The notes under the pieces: generated by a model
What the model was told of the DNA's origin: nothing
Database searches by the model: none
The model's input: only the letters and a program-made list of their open reading frames with translations
IMG/VR virus record: IMGVR_UViG_3300023174_000036
Location: 62,001 to 126,000 of that record
Reading direction: 5' to 3' (one strand)
From: a virus
DNA: 64,000 bases
In this document: in pieces, positions 18,667 through 26,901 of the stretch
Layout: the number at the start of each line of letters is the position of its first letter
How positions within the stretch are numbered: position 1 is the first letter of the stretch
Program-made: the position numbers and the translations under genes

Positions 18667-19767
18667 TTAAATTTTAAGTCCAGCAAGTCTGCGAATATCA
18701 ATAATGTTATTGTTTTCGATCTCACTGCTACGGTTGGTGTTGGAAATTACTTTATTTCCGGTTACTTCTTTAGCCTCTACTAGTGCCTGTTTCTTCTGCG
18801 GAGCCTTGCCATTCAATACTGACGGCAAATACTTTTCAAAACTTTCGTTTAGACGTTCTGTTTTCACAGTCTCCATTAGTTCACCCATGATTGCTTTTTG
18901 TTCCGTGTTTAGTGGAGACAATAGTTCACTCATGATTGCTTTTCTTTCTTGAGCTTCTTTCAAAGCACGTACTTCTGCTTCTTTACTTTCTATTATTTTT
19001 TCAGCTTGCACAACTGCCTGAGCGGCTTCTTGCATTGCCAAATCTTTCATGTCTATGACTTTGAGTAATTTTGCAGTTTCCGATTTGTCATTTAGGTAAC
19101 TCGCTTGGTATTCGGAAGCAAACGCTTCAAATAACTTGCGACCGAAGTCTTGACGACGAGCGGCTTCAATGTCTTCTTTCAATGAAGTAATTTCAGAACG
19201 TAGTCCTGTAGTTACAACACCTTCGACCATTGCGGCTGCACGTTGAACAAATGCTTCTTTTACTTTCTTGATTTCTTGACGACCTTCACGGACTAGGCGT
19301 ACCTTAGTTTCCGCAAGATCTTGTTTGTCTTTGTAAAATTCTGTAATTTCTTGAGCAAGAGCTTCAACTACGAAATTTTCTAATTTACCAAATTTACTTG
19401 CCATTACAACTTGATCTTCGTGCAATTCAGCAACTTCTGACGCTAATTGACGTGTAACGAATTCCTTCATTACCGCAGTGTCTTGCTTCATCTTTTTAGC
19501 ATATTTGACTTTCATCTCAGCTAATTGCTTACGATCATCGGCAAACTCAACAAGTTCAACAGCCAGTTGTTCAGAGATCATGCGATCTACTGCTTCAACC
19601 ATTGCTGACTTATCGTGTTCGTATTTTTGTGCAAATTCTTCGCGTAATTGTTGAGCGACTTGTGTACGAGCTTCGTTTACACGACTTTCGAAAGCCACTT
19701 CAATAGACTCTTTGATCTCTTGTGAAATCACGTTGTTTTCAAATAAACTTTTTAGCGCATCCAACAT
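18667..19767 (-). CDS. gp22: Prohead scaffold (core) protein gp22
   Basis: The protein has 366 residues; its ATG follows AAGGAGAATCAC. It lies exactly between gp21 and gp23 as in T4, where gp22 is the major internal scaffold degraded by gp21 during maturation. The sequence is almost entirely charged alpha-helix and coiled coil, with many Lys/Glu/Ala/Gln runs (VAQQLREEFAQKYEHDK, IESKEAEVRALKEAQERKA) and no cysteine. The N-terminal LKSLFENNVISQEIKESIEVAFESRV resembles the gp22 start. The protein is longer than T4 gp22 (about 270 residues). The C-terminal IIDIRRLAGL may be the capsid-binding tail (inferred). Confidence 0.88.
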   Translation of the reverse strand: MLDALKSLFENNVISQEIKESIEVAFESRVNEARTQVAQQLREEFAQKYEHDKSAMVEAVDRMISEQLAVELVEFADDRKQLAEMKVKYAKKMKQDTAVMKEFVTRQLASEVAELHEDQVVMASKFGKLENFVVEALAQEITEFYKDKQDLAETKVRLVREGRQEIKKVKEAFVQRAAAMVEGVVTTGLRSEITSLKEDIEAARRQDFGRKLFEAFASEYQASYLNDKSETAKLLKVIDMKDLAMQEAAQAVVQAEKIIESKEAEVRALKEAQERKAIMSELLSPLNTEQKAIMGELMETVKTERLNESFEKYLPSVLNGKAPQKKQALVEAKEVTGNKVISNTNRSSEIENNNIIDIRRLAGLKI

Positions 19768-19780
19768 GTGATTCTCCTTA

Positions 19781-20407
19781 TTATTGGAGTTTGTTTATTA
19801 TTGATAATAAACTCTCTTTGAGATATTTCTGTGCCTTAGGATCACCTTTCACCTCTTGCGCTATGCGTAAGGCATTTAATCCGCCTCGACTATTCATCAA
19901 GTGTTCATAAATTGGTGTAGGATATGCTCCTGGAGCACTAGGTTGAGCTACCATATCTACTGTGATAATCTCAAAATCTGAAACTTCACCGGAACCGTCT
20001 TCTTTGACGTTTCCGGATCCGCGTGAACTGACACCCAATTTGACCCCTGACTCTAACATAGTACGAATCAATTGTCCCATTGGGGTTGGTAAAATTTTCA
20101 GTTTACCGTAACCATTAGGACCGTCCATCCACATATTTGTTATCATGTGGGACACACGGTCCAGGTTAATTTTTAGATCATCTGGATGATCCACTTCTCC
20201 GAGTACTGAATAACCGTTCTGAATCTGATCGTTTAGGGTTTTGACAGCCTTGCCAATCTCATTCACAGGGTAAACACGCTGGTTAGCGTTACGAATACCG
20301 CCCTGGATACAAATCCCGGACATGTATAAGTTTTTCCCATCTTTGTCATCAGACTCAACGATCATTTTTGCTTCGTTGAAACTGAGATTCTCTCGGAGAT
20401 ATAACAT
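19781..20407 (-). CDS. gp21: Prohead core protease gp21
   Basis: This is a serine-type prohead maturation protease of about 208 residues. It has the conserved core YMSGICIQGGIRNANQRVYP, the histidine motif GEVDHPD (His at about residue 74 from this start) and the serine motif GVSSRGSG (about residue 127), followed by FEIITVDMVAQPSAPGA; the last element is typical of the gp21 family. It would cleave scaffold and shell proteins after (I/L)xE. Start choice: the open frame begins with a TTG at 20416 that is well spaced (5 nt) from AAGAGA, while the first ATG (20407) is 14 nt away, so a TTG start giving three more residues is possible. It sits between the gp67-like and gp22 genes. Confidence 0.92.
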   Translation of the reverse strand: MLYLRENLSFNEAKMIVESDDKDGKNLYMSGICIQGGIRNANQRVYPVNEIGKAVKTLNDQIQNGYSVLGEVDHPDDLKINLDRVSHMITNMWMDGPNGYGKLKILPTPMGQLIRTMLESGVKLGVSSRGSGNVKEDGSGEVSDFEIITVDMVAQPSAPGAYPTPIYEHLMNSRGGLNALRIAQEVKGDPKAQKYLKESLLSIINKLQ

Positions 20408-20429
20408 ATTTTTCAATGTTGTCTCTTAA

Positions 20430-21338
20430 TTACTTGGCACGCTTTGGTGCGCCGTTCAACATACTAGTTGTGAATTTTTCACCATCACGACTGTTTTTGC
20501 CCGTTTCTGCACCTACGTTTTGTCCTGCTGGCGAACCTTTACGCTCAGCACCGTGACCTGGTTCTTTCTTTTTAAACGCTGTCTTACCTGCGTTGCCGCC
20601 TGGTACATTTACGTTTCCAAAGTTTTCTTCTTTAGTACTTGGGTTTAACAGACCACCCTTTGTACCACCGGTGCCTGATTCTTCTCTGCTACCCGCCATT
20701 AAGTTTGCGCCACCCATTCTGTTTGGCTTTGCAACTGGGCTTTTTGTATTTTGTCCATTGTCGCCATGCTTAGGAGCTGGAACTTTGTTTTTGTACTCTA
20801 ACATTAGTTCGTCGTCGCCTTCCATTGGCTCCATTGCCATCATGTCATCACCTTCTTCTGGCATTACATCCATGGAATCCATGTCGCCCATGTCGTCACC
20901 GCCCATGTGCTCTTCGCCTTCTTCGCCAGCCATTAGCTGTTCAAATTCTGCTTTTAATTCTTCTAAAGCGTCTTCTAGATCTAAAATGCGATCTGATTGT
21001 TCTGCATCATCCATAGAACCTTCTTCGTCGCCTTCTTCGTCGCCAAAATCCATTTCGTCTTCGCTGTCGTCTTCGCTGTCGTCTTCGCTGTCGTCATCCA
21101 TGTCAGCGTCGTCGGCTTCGTCGTCAGCTGGTTCTTCGCTGTCGTCTTCTTCGTCGCCAAATGCTTCTTGAGCATATGGGTTACCTGAGTCAGTTGCTTC
21201 AAAATCTTCAGATAGTAACTCTTCATAGATTTCACGTGATTTAGCAACTACGATATTGTGGAATATTTCTTTTGCTGTTTCTTGATCTTCGTTGATCAAA
21301 GCTTCAAGCATTGCTTCAAATTGAGCGCGGTCAGTCAT
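20430..21338 (-). CDS. Acidic prohead core protein, gp67-like
   Basis: The protein has 302 residues; its ATG follows CAGGAGAATAAAC. T4 gp67 is a small, very acidic prohead core protein encoded between gp20 and gp21, and this gene lies in that interval. The N-terminal helix (FEAMLEALINEDQETAKEIFHNIVVAKSREIYEEL) resembles the T4 gp67 start, and it is followed by a long Asp/Glu/Ser tract (DDSEDDSEDDSEDEMDF), as in gp67. It is nearly four times longer than gp67: a second acidic Met-rich tract (GGDDMGDMDSMDVMPEEGDD) and a basic, Gly/Asn/Lys-rich tail of about 110 residues (KKKEPGHGAERKGSPAG) are added. The acidic tract is partly built from a 12 bp tandem repeat. Function by analogy: scaffold core; the tail is unassigned. 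Confidence 0.72.
   Translation of the reverse strand: MTDRAQFEAMLEALINEDQETAKEIFHNIVVAKSREIYEELLSEDFEATDSGNPYAQEAFGDEEDDSEEPADDEADDADMDDDSEDDSEDDSEDEMDFGDEEGDEEGSMDDAEQSDRILDLEDALEELKAEFEQLMAGEEGEEHMGGDDMGDMDSMDVMPEEGDDMMAMEPMEGDDELMLEYKNKVPAPKHGDNGQNTKSPVAKPNRMGGANLMAGSREESGTGGTKGGLLNPSTKEENFGNVNVPGGNAGKTAFKKKEPGHGAERKGSPAGQNVGAETGKNSRDGEKFTTSMLNGAPKRAK
21059..21094. repeat. 12 bp tandem repeat, three perfect copies
   Basis: CTTCGCTGTCGT is repeated three times in a row inside the gp67-like gene and encodes the (D)DSE acidic repeat on the minus strand. Degenerate copies continue on both sides. Confidence 0.9.
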
Positions 21339-21376
21339 GTTTATTCTCCTGTGATTTGTGATACAAGGCTGTAATA

Positions 21377-21384
21377 TATTTACA
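21377..21384 (-). promoter_or_regulatory. Late-promoter-like octamer TGTAAATA
   Basis: Minus-strand TGTAAATATATT matches TATAAATA at 7 of 8 positions. It lies 38 bp before the gp67-like gene in the 107 bp gap that separates gp20 and its small follower from the core-scaffold-capsid genes, so it could drive gp67-21-22-23 independently. Confidence 0.45.
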
Positions 21385-21407
21385 CTTTAATTACAAAAGT
21401 GGGTAGA

Positions 21408-21439
21408 TATAGCATAAATTTAGCCTTTTTTATGCTATA
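21408..21439. other. 11 bp inverted repeat between portal and head-core genes
   Basis: TATAGCATAAA (21408-21418) and TTTATGCTATA (21429-21439) are perfect complements around a 10-base loop. The hairpin follows the stop of the 79-codon gene. It lacks a downstream T-run on the transcribed strand, so it may be an attenuator or RNA-processing site; function is not shown by the sequence. Confidence 0.5.
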
Positions 21440-21445
21440 GTTTGA

Positions 21446-21685
21446 TTATTGTGGTGCTGCCAGTGGTGCGGCATACATTGAATGTATAAATTCTAATTCA
21501 TTTTCCTGTTCTAGAATATGTGCTTCACTACTTTTTCTAAGTTCATTGATTTGTTTTAATGTTAATCTTGTTTTACGAGTGTCGTCAGTATGTAACATAG
21601 TGTCGTCACGCTCGGGGCTATAACGTAACTCGTTACCTAAGTCACGAGTATTTGGATCAATATAAAACAATTCTCTAAGTATCAT
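21446..21685 (-). CDS. Small conserved-type protein after the portal gene (79 aa)
   Basis: The open frame extends upstream into gp20, but the ATG at 21685, 7 bp after the gp20 stop, gives a sensible 79-residue protein (MILRELFYIDPNTRDLGNEL...). It is charged, mostly helical, and has LRKSSEAHILEQENELEFIHSMYAAP at its C-terminus. In T4 this interval encodes the small prohead core proteins gp67 and gp68; this product lacks the acidic tract of gp67. A head-assembly role is inferred from position only. No ribosome-binding site stronger than AGATG-type sequence is obvious, so translation may depend on coupling to gp20. Confidence 0.6.
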   Translation of the reverse strand: MILRELFYIDPNTRDLGNELRYSPERDDTMLHTDDTRKTRLTLKQINELRKSSEAHILEQENELEFIHSMYAAPLAAPQ

Positions 21686-21692
21686 CTTGTAT

Positions 21693-23426
21693 TTATGCGG
21701 CAGGTGCAGTTGCTGGGCCTGCAGGTGCAACTGGAGGAACCGCTCCTTCTTCAGGCATAGCATCTTCCATGTCTTCTGGAGGAGTCATGTCGCCTGCGGC
21801 TCCTAAGTCGCCTTCAATACCAGCGGCGCTGAGTCCTGCACTGCGTAGTTCGCCGGCAGCGTCAGTACTGGTTGGTTGACCTTTACCGCTTTCTTCGCCC
21901 CACATGCGTTCGTTTTCTGCTACTTCTTCGTCTGTTAATCCCAAGAAACGTTTTAGTGCAAATCGTTTGCTCATGTAAGGCACGGCTTGCACTGTGTTAA
22001 ATGTGTTGATACGTTCAGCATCAATACTGGCTTGCTTGCTACTTGCAAAGTTTAACGGCGGATTAAACTTTAATTCAAACAAGTTTGCATCTATATTCAT
22101 GCCTTTGAAATACATGAATCGTTTGAATTCCACATCAAAAACAGTTGCTACCAGTGCTTGTAATCGTTCACAATACTTGTTGAATCGCAGTTCTTGAATG
22201 TATGCTGTGCCCACACGTCCGTCATTAAAACTTGCTTGACTATCGTCTGCACCTGTTGGCAAGTAGCTACTGGGTATACGTAAACCACGGAATAACTTGT
22301 TGGTAAAATACTTTAAATCGTCAATTTCGCCAAGATTTGTGCCGCCTGCAAGTGTTTCTACCTTGCTGCCGCGACCTTCAGCTGTTGTTGGAAAGAAGTA
22401 ATCTTCGTTGATGCTTAGTGGATTATACGCTGAATCAATAACGTTTTGGCCGCCGCCGCTTTGACTTGGAATACGTCTTTGATGGATTTCGTTTTTAACA
22501 CGTTCTACAAATGCCATGGCCAAGTGACTTGGCATGTTGCCCACGTCAATATGAAACACTCTACGCTCCGGAGCACGTTGTATACGATAGATTAAAATTG
22601 CATCTTCAAGCAACTCTTTCTGTTTGTAAACTTTAAAAATGTTTTCTAAAAGACTGTTACCAAATGGAAAATTGTTGTCTAAACCTTCACTTAGACTCAA
22701 ATGAATCACATGTTCCGCATCAATAGCATGTTCAGTTTCGCTGATGCCAAATCTATTTGAGCCGCCACTTGTTGGAAAAGATCCGTTGGTGCCTTTGTTT
22801 GAGGCCATGCCGGTTAGGCCGCTGTTGGGCAATCCACCACCTGCATTTTTAGGGTTAATATTGGCAGTGATCTGTGTGGCCACCAAACTCATAAAGTTAG
22901 GAGCAAGATCTTTAACTATGTACTGCTCTGGCTTTTTGCCGTCACTTTCATTCACAATGACTTTGACCAGCTTGCTTGGATCCATCCAGTTCCACTTTTG
23001 TGTTTCAGGATCACGTATGAAAAAACAATCACCGTATTTGAAAGTATTGCGTAAAATTCTAAAGATTCTAATGTCAAACTGTTGCAACTTGACCCACTGT
23101 TGCAAGTACTCAGCTAATATTCTAACTTCGCTGTTAGTGGCTTTGTTTCTCCATTGCACAGTGAACGGACTTTTGCCGTCTTTGAGTTTTTGTGTGCAAA
23201 ATTCTGCAAGAATATCCAAAGCCGCATTGACTTCTGGATCGCTGTCCATGACTTCGTATTGTTGATAACGTTCAATTCTGTTTGGGCTACCTGTGTACAC
23301 ATCGGGCAAGTAGTTACTGTAGTTTGTCTGGCTTGGCCCAGGACGACTGGCACCACCCATATTTCCCGAAATAGGGCTAAGGGACGATGACACATCCGCA
23401 GGCGTAAAATATTTTTTCCATGACAT
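21693..23426 (-). CDS. gp20: Portal vertex protein gp20
   Basis: The protein has 577 residues (T4: 524). It forms the dodecameric portal through which DNA enters and leaves and on which the prohead is initiated. Family landmarks are the N-terminal NRIERYQQYEVMDSDPEVNAALDILAEF, the IFRILRNTFKYGDCFFI segment, APERRVFHIDVGNMPSHLAMAFVERVKNEIHQRR and IPSSYLPTGADDSQASFNDGR. The C-terminal 60 residues are Pro/Ala/Glu-rich and disordered-looking. An AAGGA lies 14 bases before the ATG and overlaps the stop of the putative tape measure gene 15 bp upstream, suggesting coupling. Assignment is firm. Confidence 0.95.
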   Translation of the reverse strand: MSWKKYFTPADVSSSLSPISGNMGGASRPGPSQTNYSNYLPDVYTGSPNRIERYQQYEVMDSDPEVNAALDILAEFCTQKLKDGKSPFTVQWRNKATNSEVRILAEYLQQWVKLQQFDIRIFRILRNTFKYGDCFFIRDPETQKWNWMDPSKLVKVIVNESDGKKPEQYIVKDLAPNFMSLVATQITANINPKNAGGGLPNSGLTGMASNKGTNGSFPTSGGSNRFGISETEHAIDAEHVIHLSLSEGLDNNFPFGNSLLENIFKVYKQKELLEDAILIYRIQRAPERRVFHIDVGNMPSHLAMAFVERVKNEIHQRRIPSQSGGGQNVIDSAYNPLSINEDYFFPTTAEGRGSKVETLAGGTNLGEIDDLKYFTNKLFRGLRIPSSYLPTGADDSQASFNDGRVGTAYIQELRFNKYCERLQALVATVFDVEFKRFMYFKGMNIDANLFELKFNPPLNFASSKQASIDAERINTFNTVQAVPYMSKRFALKRFLGLTDEEVAENERMWGEESGKGQPTSTDAAGELRSAGLSAAGIEGDLGAAGDMTPPEDMEDAMPEEGAVPPVAPAGPATAPAA

Positions 23427-23441
23427 ATAAGTGTTATATCC

Positions 23442-25967
23442 TTAACCGAATCTATTACCTGACAGTCGTTTAGTGGCTTTAACTTGCTTAGTTGCAGTTT
23501 CAACTGTTTCGGCGCTGTGTTCTATTAGTTGTCGTATGCTTGTATTTAACTGAATTAATTGTTCGTTAAGATCATTTAGGCCAACTTTGTTTGATTGTTC
23601 TTCAAACTTTGGTTCTTCGGTTTTGTATTCAATTTCTTCCAAATCATTTGGTACAGCTTTATCAGTACTGGGTTTGGTTATGGAATCTATAGACTCTGAT
23701 TCAGCATTGTTAATTTTAGCTCTGTTAATTTCAGGTGTTACAGCATTATTAATTTTAGCGGCTTGTGCTTCTACTTTCTTTTGAGCATCTACCTGGCCCA
23801 ATCCCTGTGATATATTTTTCTGTATATCAGTAATGCTTACTGATTTTGTGTTGGGTTCTGTAACAGTTTTAGTTGTGGTGCCCGCACTGATTCGAGCTTC
23901 TATCTTAGAAGATATTTCTAACATTTTTGCTTCAAGTGCTTTGGCCTGTGGATTATCTTTCATGGCCCGTATAACATCTATGCCTTTGGCATCTGGTCCA
24001 AGATTGCTTTTTACTTGAGATCGTATGCCATCTCTATCTGTTTGATATTGTGCTTTGACTGCTTCTAATTCTTTCTTAGCGGCTTTGGCATCATCATTTT
24101 CAACACTGGATCTGGTAGTAGAACCACCACCACTTACTGAACTAATTGTAGTTGTGATCTCTTTTAAACCGCTGGTAATTTTGCTAACATCAAGTCCACC
24201 AGCACCAACGGTTGGTGTTTTAGTTGTTGCAGATTTCATTACATCATTAATAGCATTGCTTGCTGAACCAGACAACAAGTTCTTTAATTGTTCAGGAGTT
24301 ACCACTGTTTCCCCTTTGTGTAATTTTGCCACTACATCTTTGGGTTCAGTTGCTTGTCCTATTTCACCTAGTGTACCGTGTTCGCGTTTAGGACCTTCGC
24401 CGGCTGCTTTTCGTTGTTTAGCAACTTCAGAAGACTGTCCTGGTGCCACAGTTTCTACTATTTTGGTGCCGGCTGCTTTAAATCGTTTATCGGCTTCATC
24501 TTGATTTGTGTTATTACCAAATGCTCGCTCTAATGTTTGTCTAACTGCATTGATTTTGTCAGGACTTTGTCCTAATTCTTTATTAAATCCTGCCAATGCG
24601 CCGCTTGCTGCCGCGGCATTCATCCTTGCAGATTCATATACCGAGTTTAGTGCTTGAGTAGCTCGTGCGCCTTCGTTTTGTGTACCCGGGGCTCCGTAAG
24701 GACGATCTCTGCCTTCTTGAGTTCTACCACTTATGGCTGCATCTCCCAGTCCAACTAGCTGTGCTTGTTGTGCTTGTTCAGCAGTTAGTCCTGTACGTTG
24801 TGCGGCACCTTGGCCAAATTTTTGAGTATTTTCTGCTTGAGCTCGTTCGTAAGCGGCTTTTTGATTTGGATCTTGTGTAGTCAGTGCTCGCTGTGCAAAT
24901 TGTTTGCTGTTTTGATATTGATTTGCTCTAGCAACTTCAGATCTCATGCGTTCTTCTGCCGCAATTTTTTGAGGATCGTCTTCAGCTAGTCCAGCAGTTC
25001 GTCTAACATCTCTGGCAGCTCGCATGTATTGCCCTGCTCGTCCACCGGTAGAAACTTGCAATTGTGTTCGTTGATCTTTACTAAGAGCGCCACCGGCTAT
25101 GATAGTACTGGTGATGTTTTGCATAGATTGCCCTAGTCCGGCAGTTGCTAATCTAGTTGCTTGTAATGCATCTCTAGTTTGATCATTGCCAACTGCTTGC
25201 AGTTCCAATTGCCCTCTAGCAGATTTGTTATACTCTTGCATACTTGCAATAATCTGTTCTCGCCCAACTCCAGTAACAGTTGACAGTCTGTTGATGTTAT
25301 TGGACATTTCAGCAGTCTTGGCCAATAACTCTTCTCTGCCTTCTTTTGAATTCAGTTGGGTAGTTTTGCCTCCAGCCGCAATGGCGGCAATTTGTGCAAT
25401 CTCTTCTGGACTTACCCCAGCTAATCCTTTTAACTTTTGTGCTTGTGGAGTACCTTGTACGTCTTTAGCAAACTCTAAAAATTTTCTAGAACTTAATTCA
25501 TTAGATTGGTCAATAGTTTTTAAACTGTTTCCAGCAGTCTTAGTTAATTGGTCAATATAGTCTTTACCGTTTTTATATCCTGCTTTTTGTGCGTCTGCGG
25601 TTAATTGTGTGTAGTCTAGCTGGCCTATTCCAATCTTATTTGCTTGGTTAGCTAAGTCTCTGTATTCTTCTATTAATTTATAACTTGCCTTGCCTAATTG
25701 CCCACCTATGGATGCAACAGCCTCTAAGCTATTTTTGGCAGCATCACTGGCATTTCTAACATTCATAAATCCACTAGCAAGCTGTGGTAATTCTCTTGTC
25801 ATCAGACCGAGGAAATCGCTAGTACCTTTATTAAAAATTTCTAGTGGGTTACTGGTTGGGGCAGCAACCGGAGAAGCGGCTTTCTTGGCTTCTGAATTGT
25901 TGCCTAGAGCTTCTTTTATTGCTTCAAGTAGCTTAGTTGCTATTTGTCCGTAATCTAACTCTGCCAT
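23442..25967 (-). CDS. Putative tail tape measure protein (gp29-like role)
   Basis: The protein has 841 residues from the ATG at 25967, which follows GGGGAT by 8 bases; the five extra upstream codons start with TTG and are unlikely. It is largely Ala/Gln/Lys-rich alpha-helix. Tape-measure-like features are LASGFMNVRNASDAAKNSLEAVASIGGQLGKASYKLI near the N-terminus, a KLHKGETVVTPEQLKNLL segment near residue 560, and the C-terminal LNEQLIQLNTSIRQLIEH...VKATKRLSGNRFG, which matches my memory of tape-measure ends in aquatic T4-like phages. The divergent neighbour is gp26 with a frameshift product resembling tail assembly chaperones, which usually sit beside the tape measure gene. No strong membrane segment is evident. 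A different minor virion role remains possible. Confidence 0.6.
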   Translation of the reverse strand: MAELDYGQIATKLLEAIKEALGNNSEAKKAASPVAAPTSNPLEIFNKGTSDFLGLMTRELPQLASGFMNVRNASDAAKNSLEAVASIGGQLGKASYKLIEEYRDLANQANKIGIGQLDYTQLTADAQKAGYKNGKDYIDQLTKTAGNSLKTIDQSNELSSRKFLEFAKDVQGTPQAQKLKGLAGVSPEEIAQIAAIAAGGKTTQLNSKEGREELLAKTAEMSNNINRLSTVTGVGREQIIASMQEYNKSARGQLELQAVGNDQTRDALQATRLATAGLGQSMQNITSTIIAGGALSKDQRTQLQVSTGGRAGQYMRAARDVRRTAGLAEDDPQKIAAEERMRSEVARANQYQNSKQFAQRALTTQDPNQKAAYERAQAENTQKFGQGAAQRTGLTAEQAQQAQLVGLGDAAISGRTQEGRDRPYGAPGTQNEGARATQALNSVYESARMNAAAASGALAGFNKELGQSPDKINAVRQTLERAFGNNTNQDEADKRFKAAGTKIVETVAPGQSSEVAKQRKAAGEGPKREHGTLGEIGQATEPKDVVAKLHKGETVVTPEQLKNLLSGSASNAINDVMKSATTKTPTVGAGGLDVSKITSGLKEITTTISSVSGGGSTTRSSVENDDAKAAKKELEAVKAQYQTDRDGIRSQVKSNLGPDAKGIDVIRAMKDNPQAKALEAKMLEISSKIEARISAGTTTKTVTEPNTKSVSITDIQKNISQGLGQVDAQKKVEAQAAKINNAVTPEINRAKINNAESESIDSITKPSTDKAVPNDLEEIEYKTEEPKFEEQSNKVGLNDLNEQLIQLNTSIRQLIEHSAETVETATKQVKATKRLSGNRFG

Positions 25968-25993
25968 AAAAAAAATCCCCAAAAATATGCGTA

Positions 25994-26001
25994 TATAAAT
26001 A
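25994..26001 (+). promoter_or_regulatory. Late promoter TATAAATA for gp26
   Basis: An exact match to the T4 gp55-dependent late box, 30 bp before the gp26 ATG, with AGGAG as ribosome-binding site in between. It overlaps the transcription start region of the opposing late box at 26013-26020. Confidence 0.75.
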
Positions 26002-26012
26002 GCTATACATTA

Positions 26013-26020
26013 TATTTATC
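26013..26020 (-). promoter_or_regulatory. Late promoter GATAAATA for the tape measure/gp20 operon
   Basis: The minus strand reads CCTGATAAATATAATG, matching 7 of 8 positions of the late box, 45 bp before the ATG at 25967. The paired box on plus (25994-26001) lies 11 bp away, so two late promoters fire across each other. Confidence 0.65.
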
Positions 26021-26031
26021 AGGAGTCAGAT

Positions 26032-26859
26032 ATGTCCCAAAATCCCTTACAACAGTTTTTTAGACAACCAAAAATTTATATTACATTGCCCAGCAAGGGT
26101 GTTTTTAATAGTCCAGAGTCGTTGTCGGGAACTTTTGAAAATATGCCAGTTTATGGCATGACTGGCATGGATGAAATTATTTTAAAGACTCCTGATGCAT
26201 TGATGTCCGGCGAAAGCACTGTTAAACTAATTCAAAGCTGTTGCCCCAGTATCAAAGATGCTTGGTCATTGACCACACTGGATACCAATCTAGTGTATGC
26301 CGCTATACGGATTGCCACTTACGGACATGAATTGTCAGTAACACAAACGTGCGCAGAATGTGAAACTGAAAATGATTTTGACATTGATTTGAATCATGTT
26401 GTAGAACATTATGGCAATTGCCATTACAATCACAAGTTGGTGTTGGATGGATTAACTGTTAAAACTAGACCGTTGACATTTAAAGAATCCAACGATTTTA
26501 GTTTGGAAAATTACAACTTGCAACAAAAATTAAATCAAGCAGATCAAATTGAAGATGTTACTGAAAAACAACGATTGTTCAAAGAACTGTTTGAAGAACT
26601 GTCAGTAACTCAACAGAAAATATTTTCAAAGAGTGTGGAAGCTGTTGAAGTTGGCGATCAGGTGGTTACTGATACAGTTTATATTGAAGAGTGGCTGAAA
26701 AATTGTGACAAGAGTGTGTTTGAAAAACTCAAAAAACATGTTGAAGACAACAGAACAGCTTGGGACATGCCCACATGGCCAGCAAAATGTGAAAAATGTG
26801 AAGCAGAGTCTAAGATTTATATTGAGCTTGATAACTCTAGTTTTTTCGACAACGCCTAA
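26032..26859 (+). CDS. gp26: Baseplate hub protein gp26
   Basis: The protein has 275 residues and is a member of the T4 gp26 baseplate family (Pfam T4_baseplate). The recognisable core is KIYITLPSKGVF, then MPVYGMTGMDEIILKTPDALMSGESTVKLIQSCCPSI near residues 39-74. Two CxxC pairs, C107/C110 (TCAECE) and C253/C256 (CEKCE), probably bind one zinc. It begins a plus-strand unit with a perfect late box and AGGAG. The last codons contain T-TTT-TTC (26841-26847), a canonical -1 slippery heptamer followed by a stem-loop, so a fraction of ribosomes should bypass the stop at 26857 and make a 349-residue form. The gene ends convergently against the 399-codon minus gene. Confidence 0.85.
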   Translation: MSQNPLQQFFRQPKIYITLPSKGVFNSPESLSGTFENMPVYGMTGMDEIILKTPDALMSGESTVKLIQSCCPSIKDAWSLTTLDTNLVYAAIRIATYGHELSVTQTCAECETENDFDIDLNHVVEHYGNCHYNHKLVLDGLTVKTRPLTFKESNDFSLENYNLQQKLNQADQIEDVTEKQRLFKELFEELSVTQQKIFSKSVEAVEVGDQVVTDTVYIEEWLKNCDKSVFEKLKKHVEDNRTAWDMPTWPAKCEKCEAESKIYIELDNSSFFDNA

Positions 26860-26901
26860 TTAGATTCTCTCCCGAAGAGATACTTGAAGAACTAGTTAGG
26901 C
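26841..26901 (+). promoter_or_regulatory. Programmed -1 ribosomal frameshift signal in gp26
   Basis: The slippery heptamer T-TTT-TTC occupies 26841-26847 in the gp26 frame. After a 6-base spacer, GCCTAATTAG (26854-26863) can pair with CTAGTTAGGC (26892-26901), giving a 10 bp stem with a single G-U wobble; an inner stem TCTCT/AGAGA (26866-26870 with 26876-26880) nests inside. The gp26 stop codon lies in the outer stem. These are the three parts expected of a -1 frameshift site at usual spacing. Confidence 0.8.

Noticed and set aside
20593-21171. 192-codon plus-strand open frame opposite the gp67-like gene
   Set aside because: It is a Ser/Pro-rich shadow created by the GAY/GAR-rich acidic tract on the other strand; no ribosome-binding site, and the minus-strand gene fits the T4 order.
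21408-21439. Hairpin considered as a rho-independent terminator
   Set aside because: The stem is AT-rich and no T-run follows it on the transcribed strand; listed only as an inverted repeat.
23442-25967. Assignment of the 841-residue protein as a phage sheath or tube protein because it adjoins gp20 (T4 order 18-19-20)
   Set aside because: Its helical Ala/Gln-rich sequence and C-terminus do not resemble sheath or tube; a tape measure role fits better.
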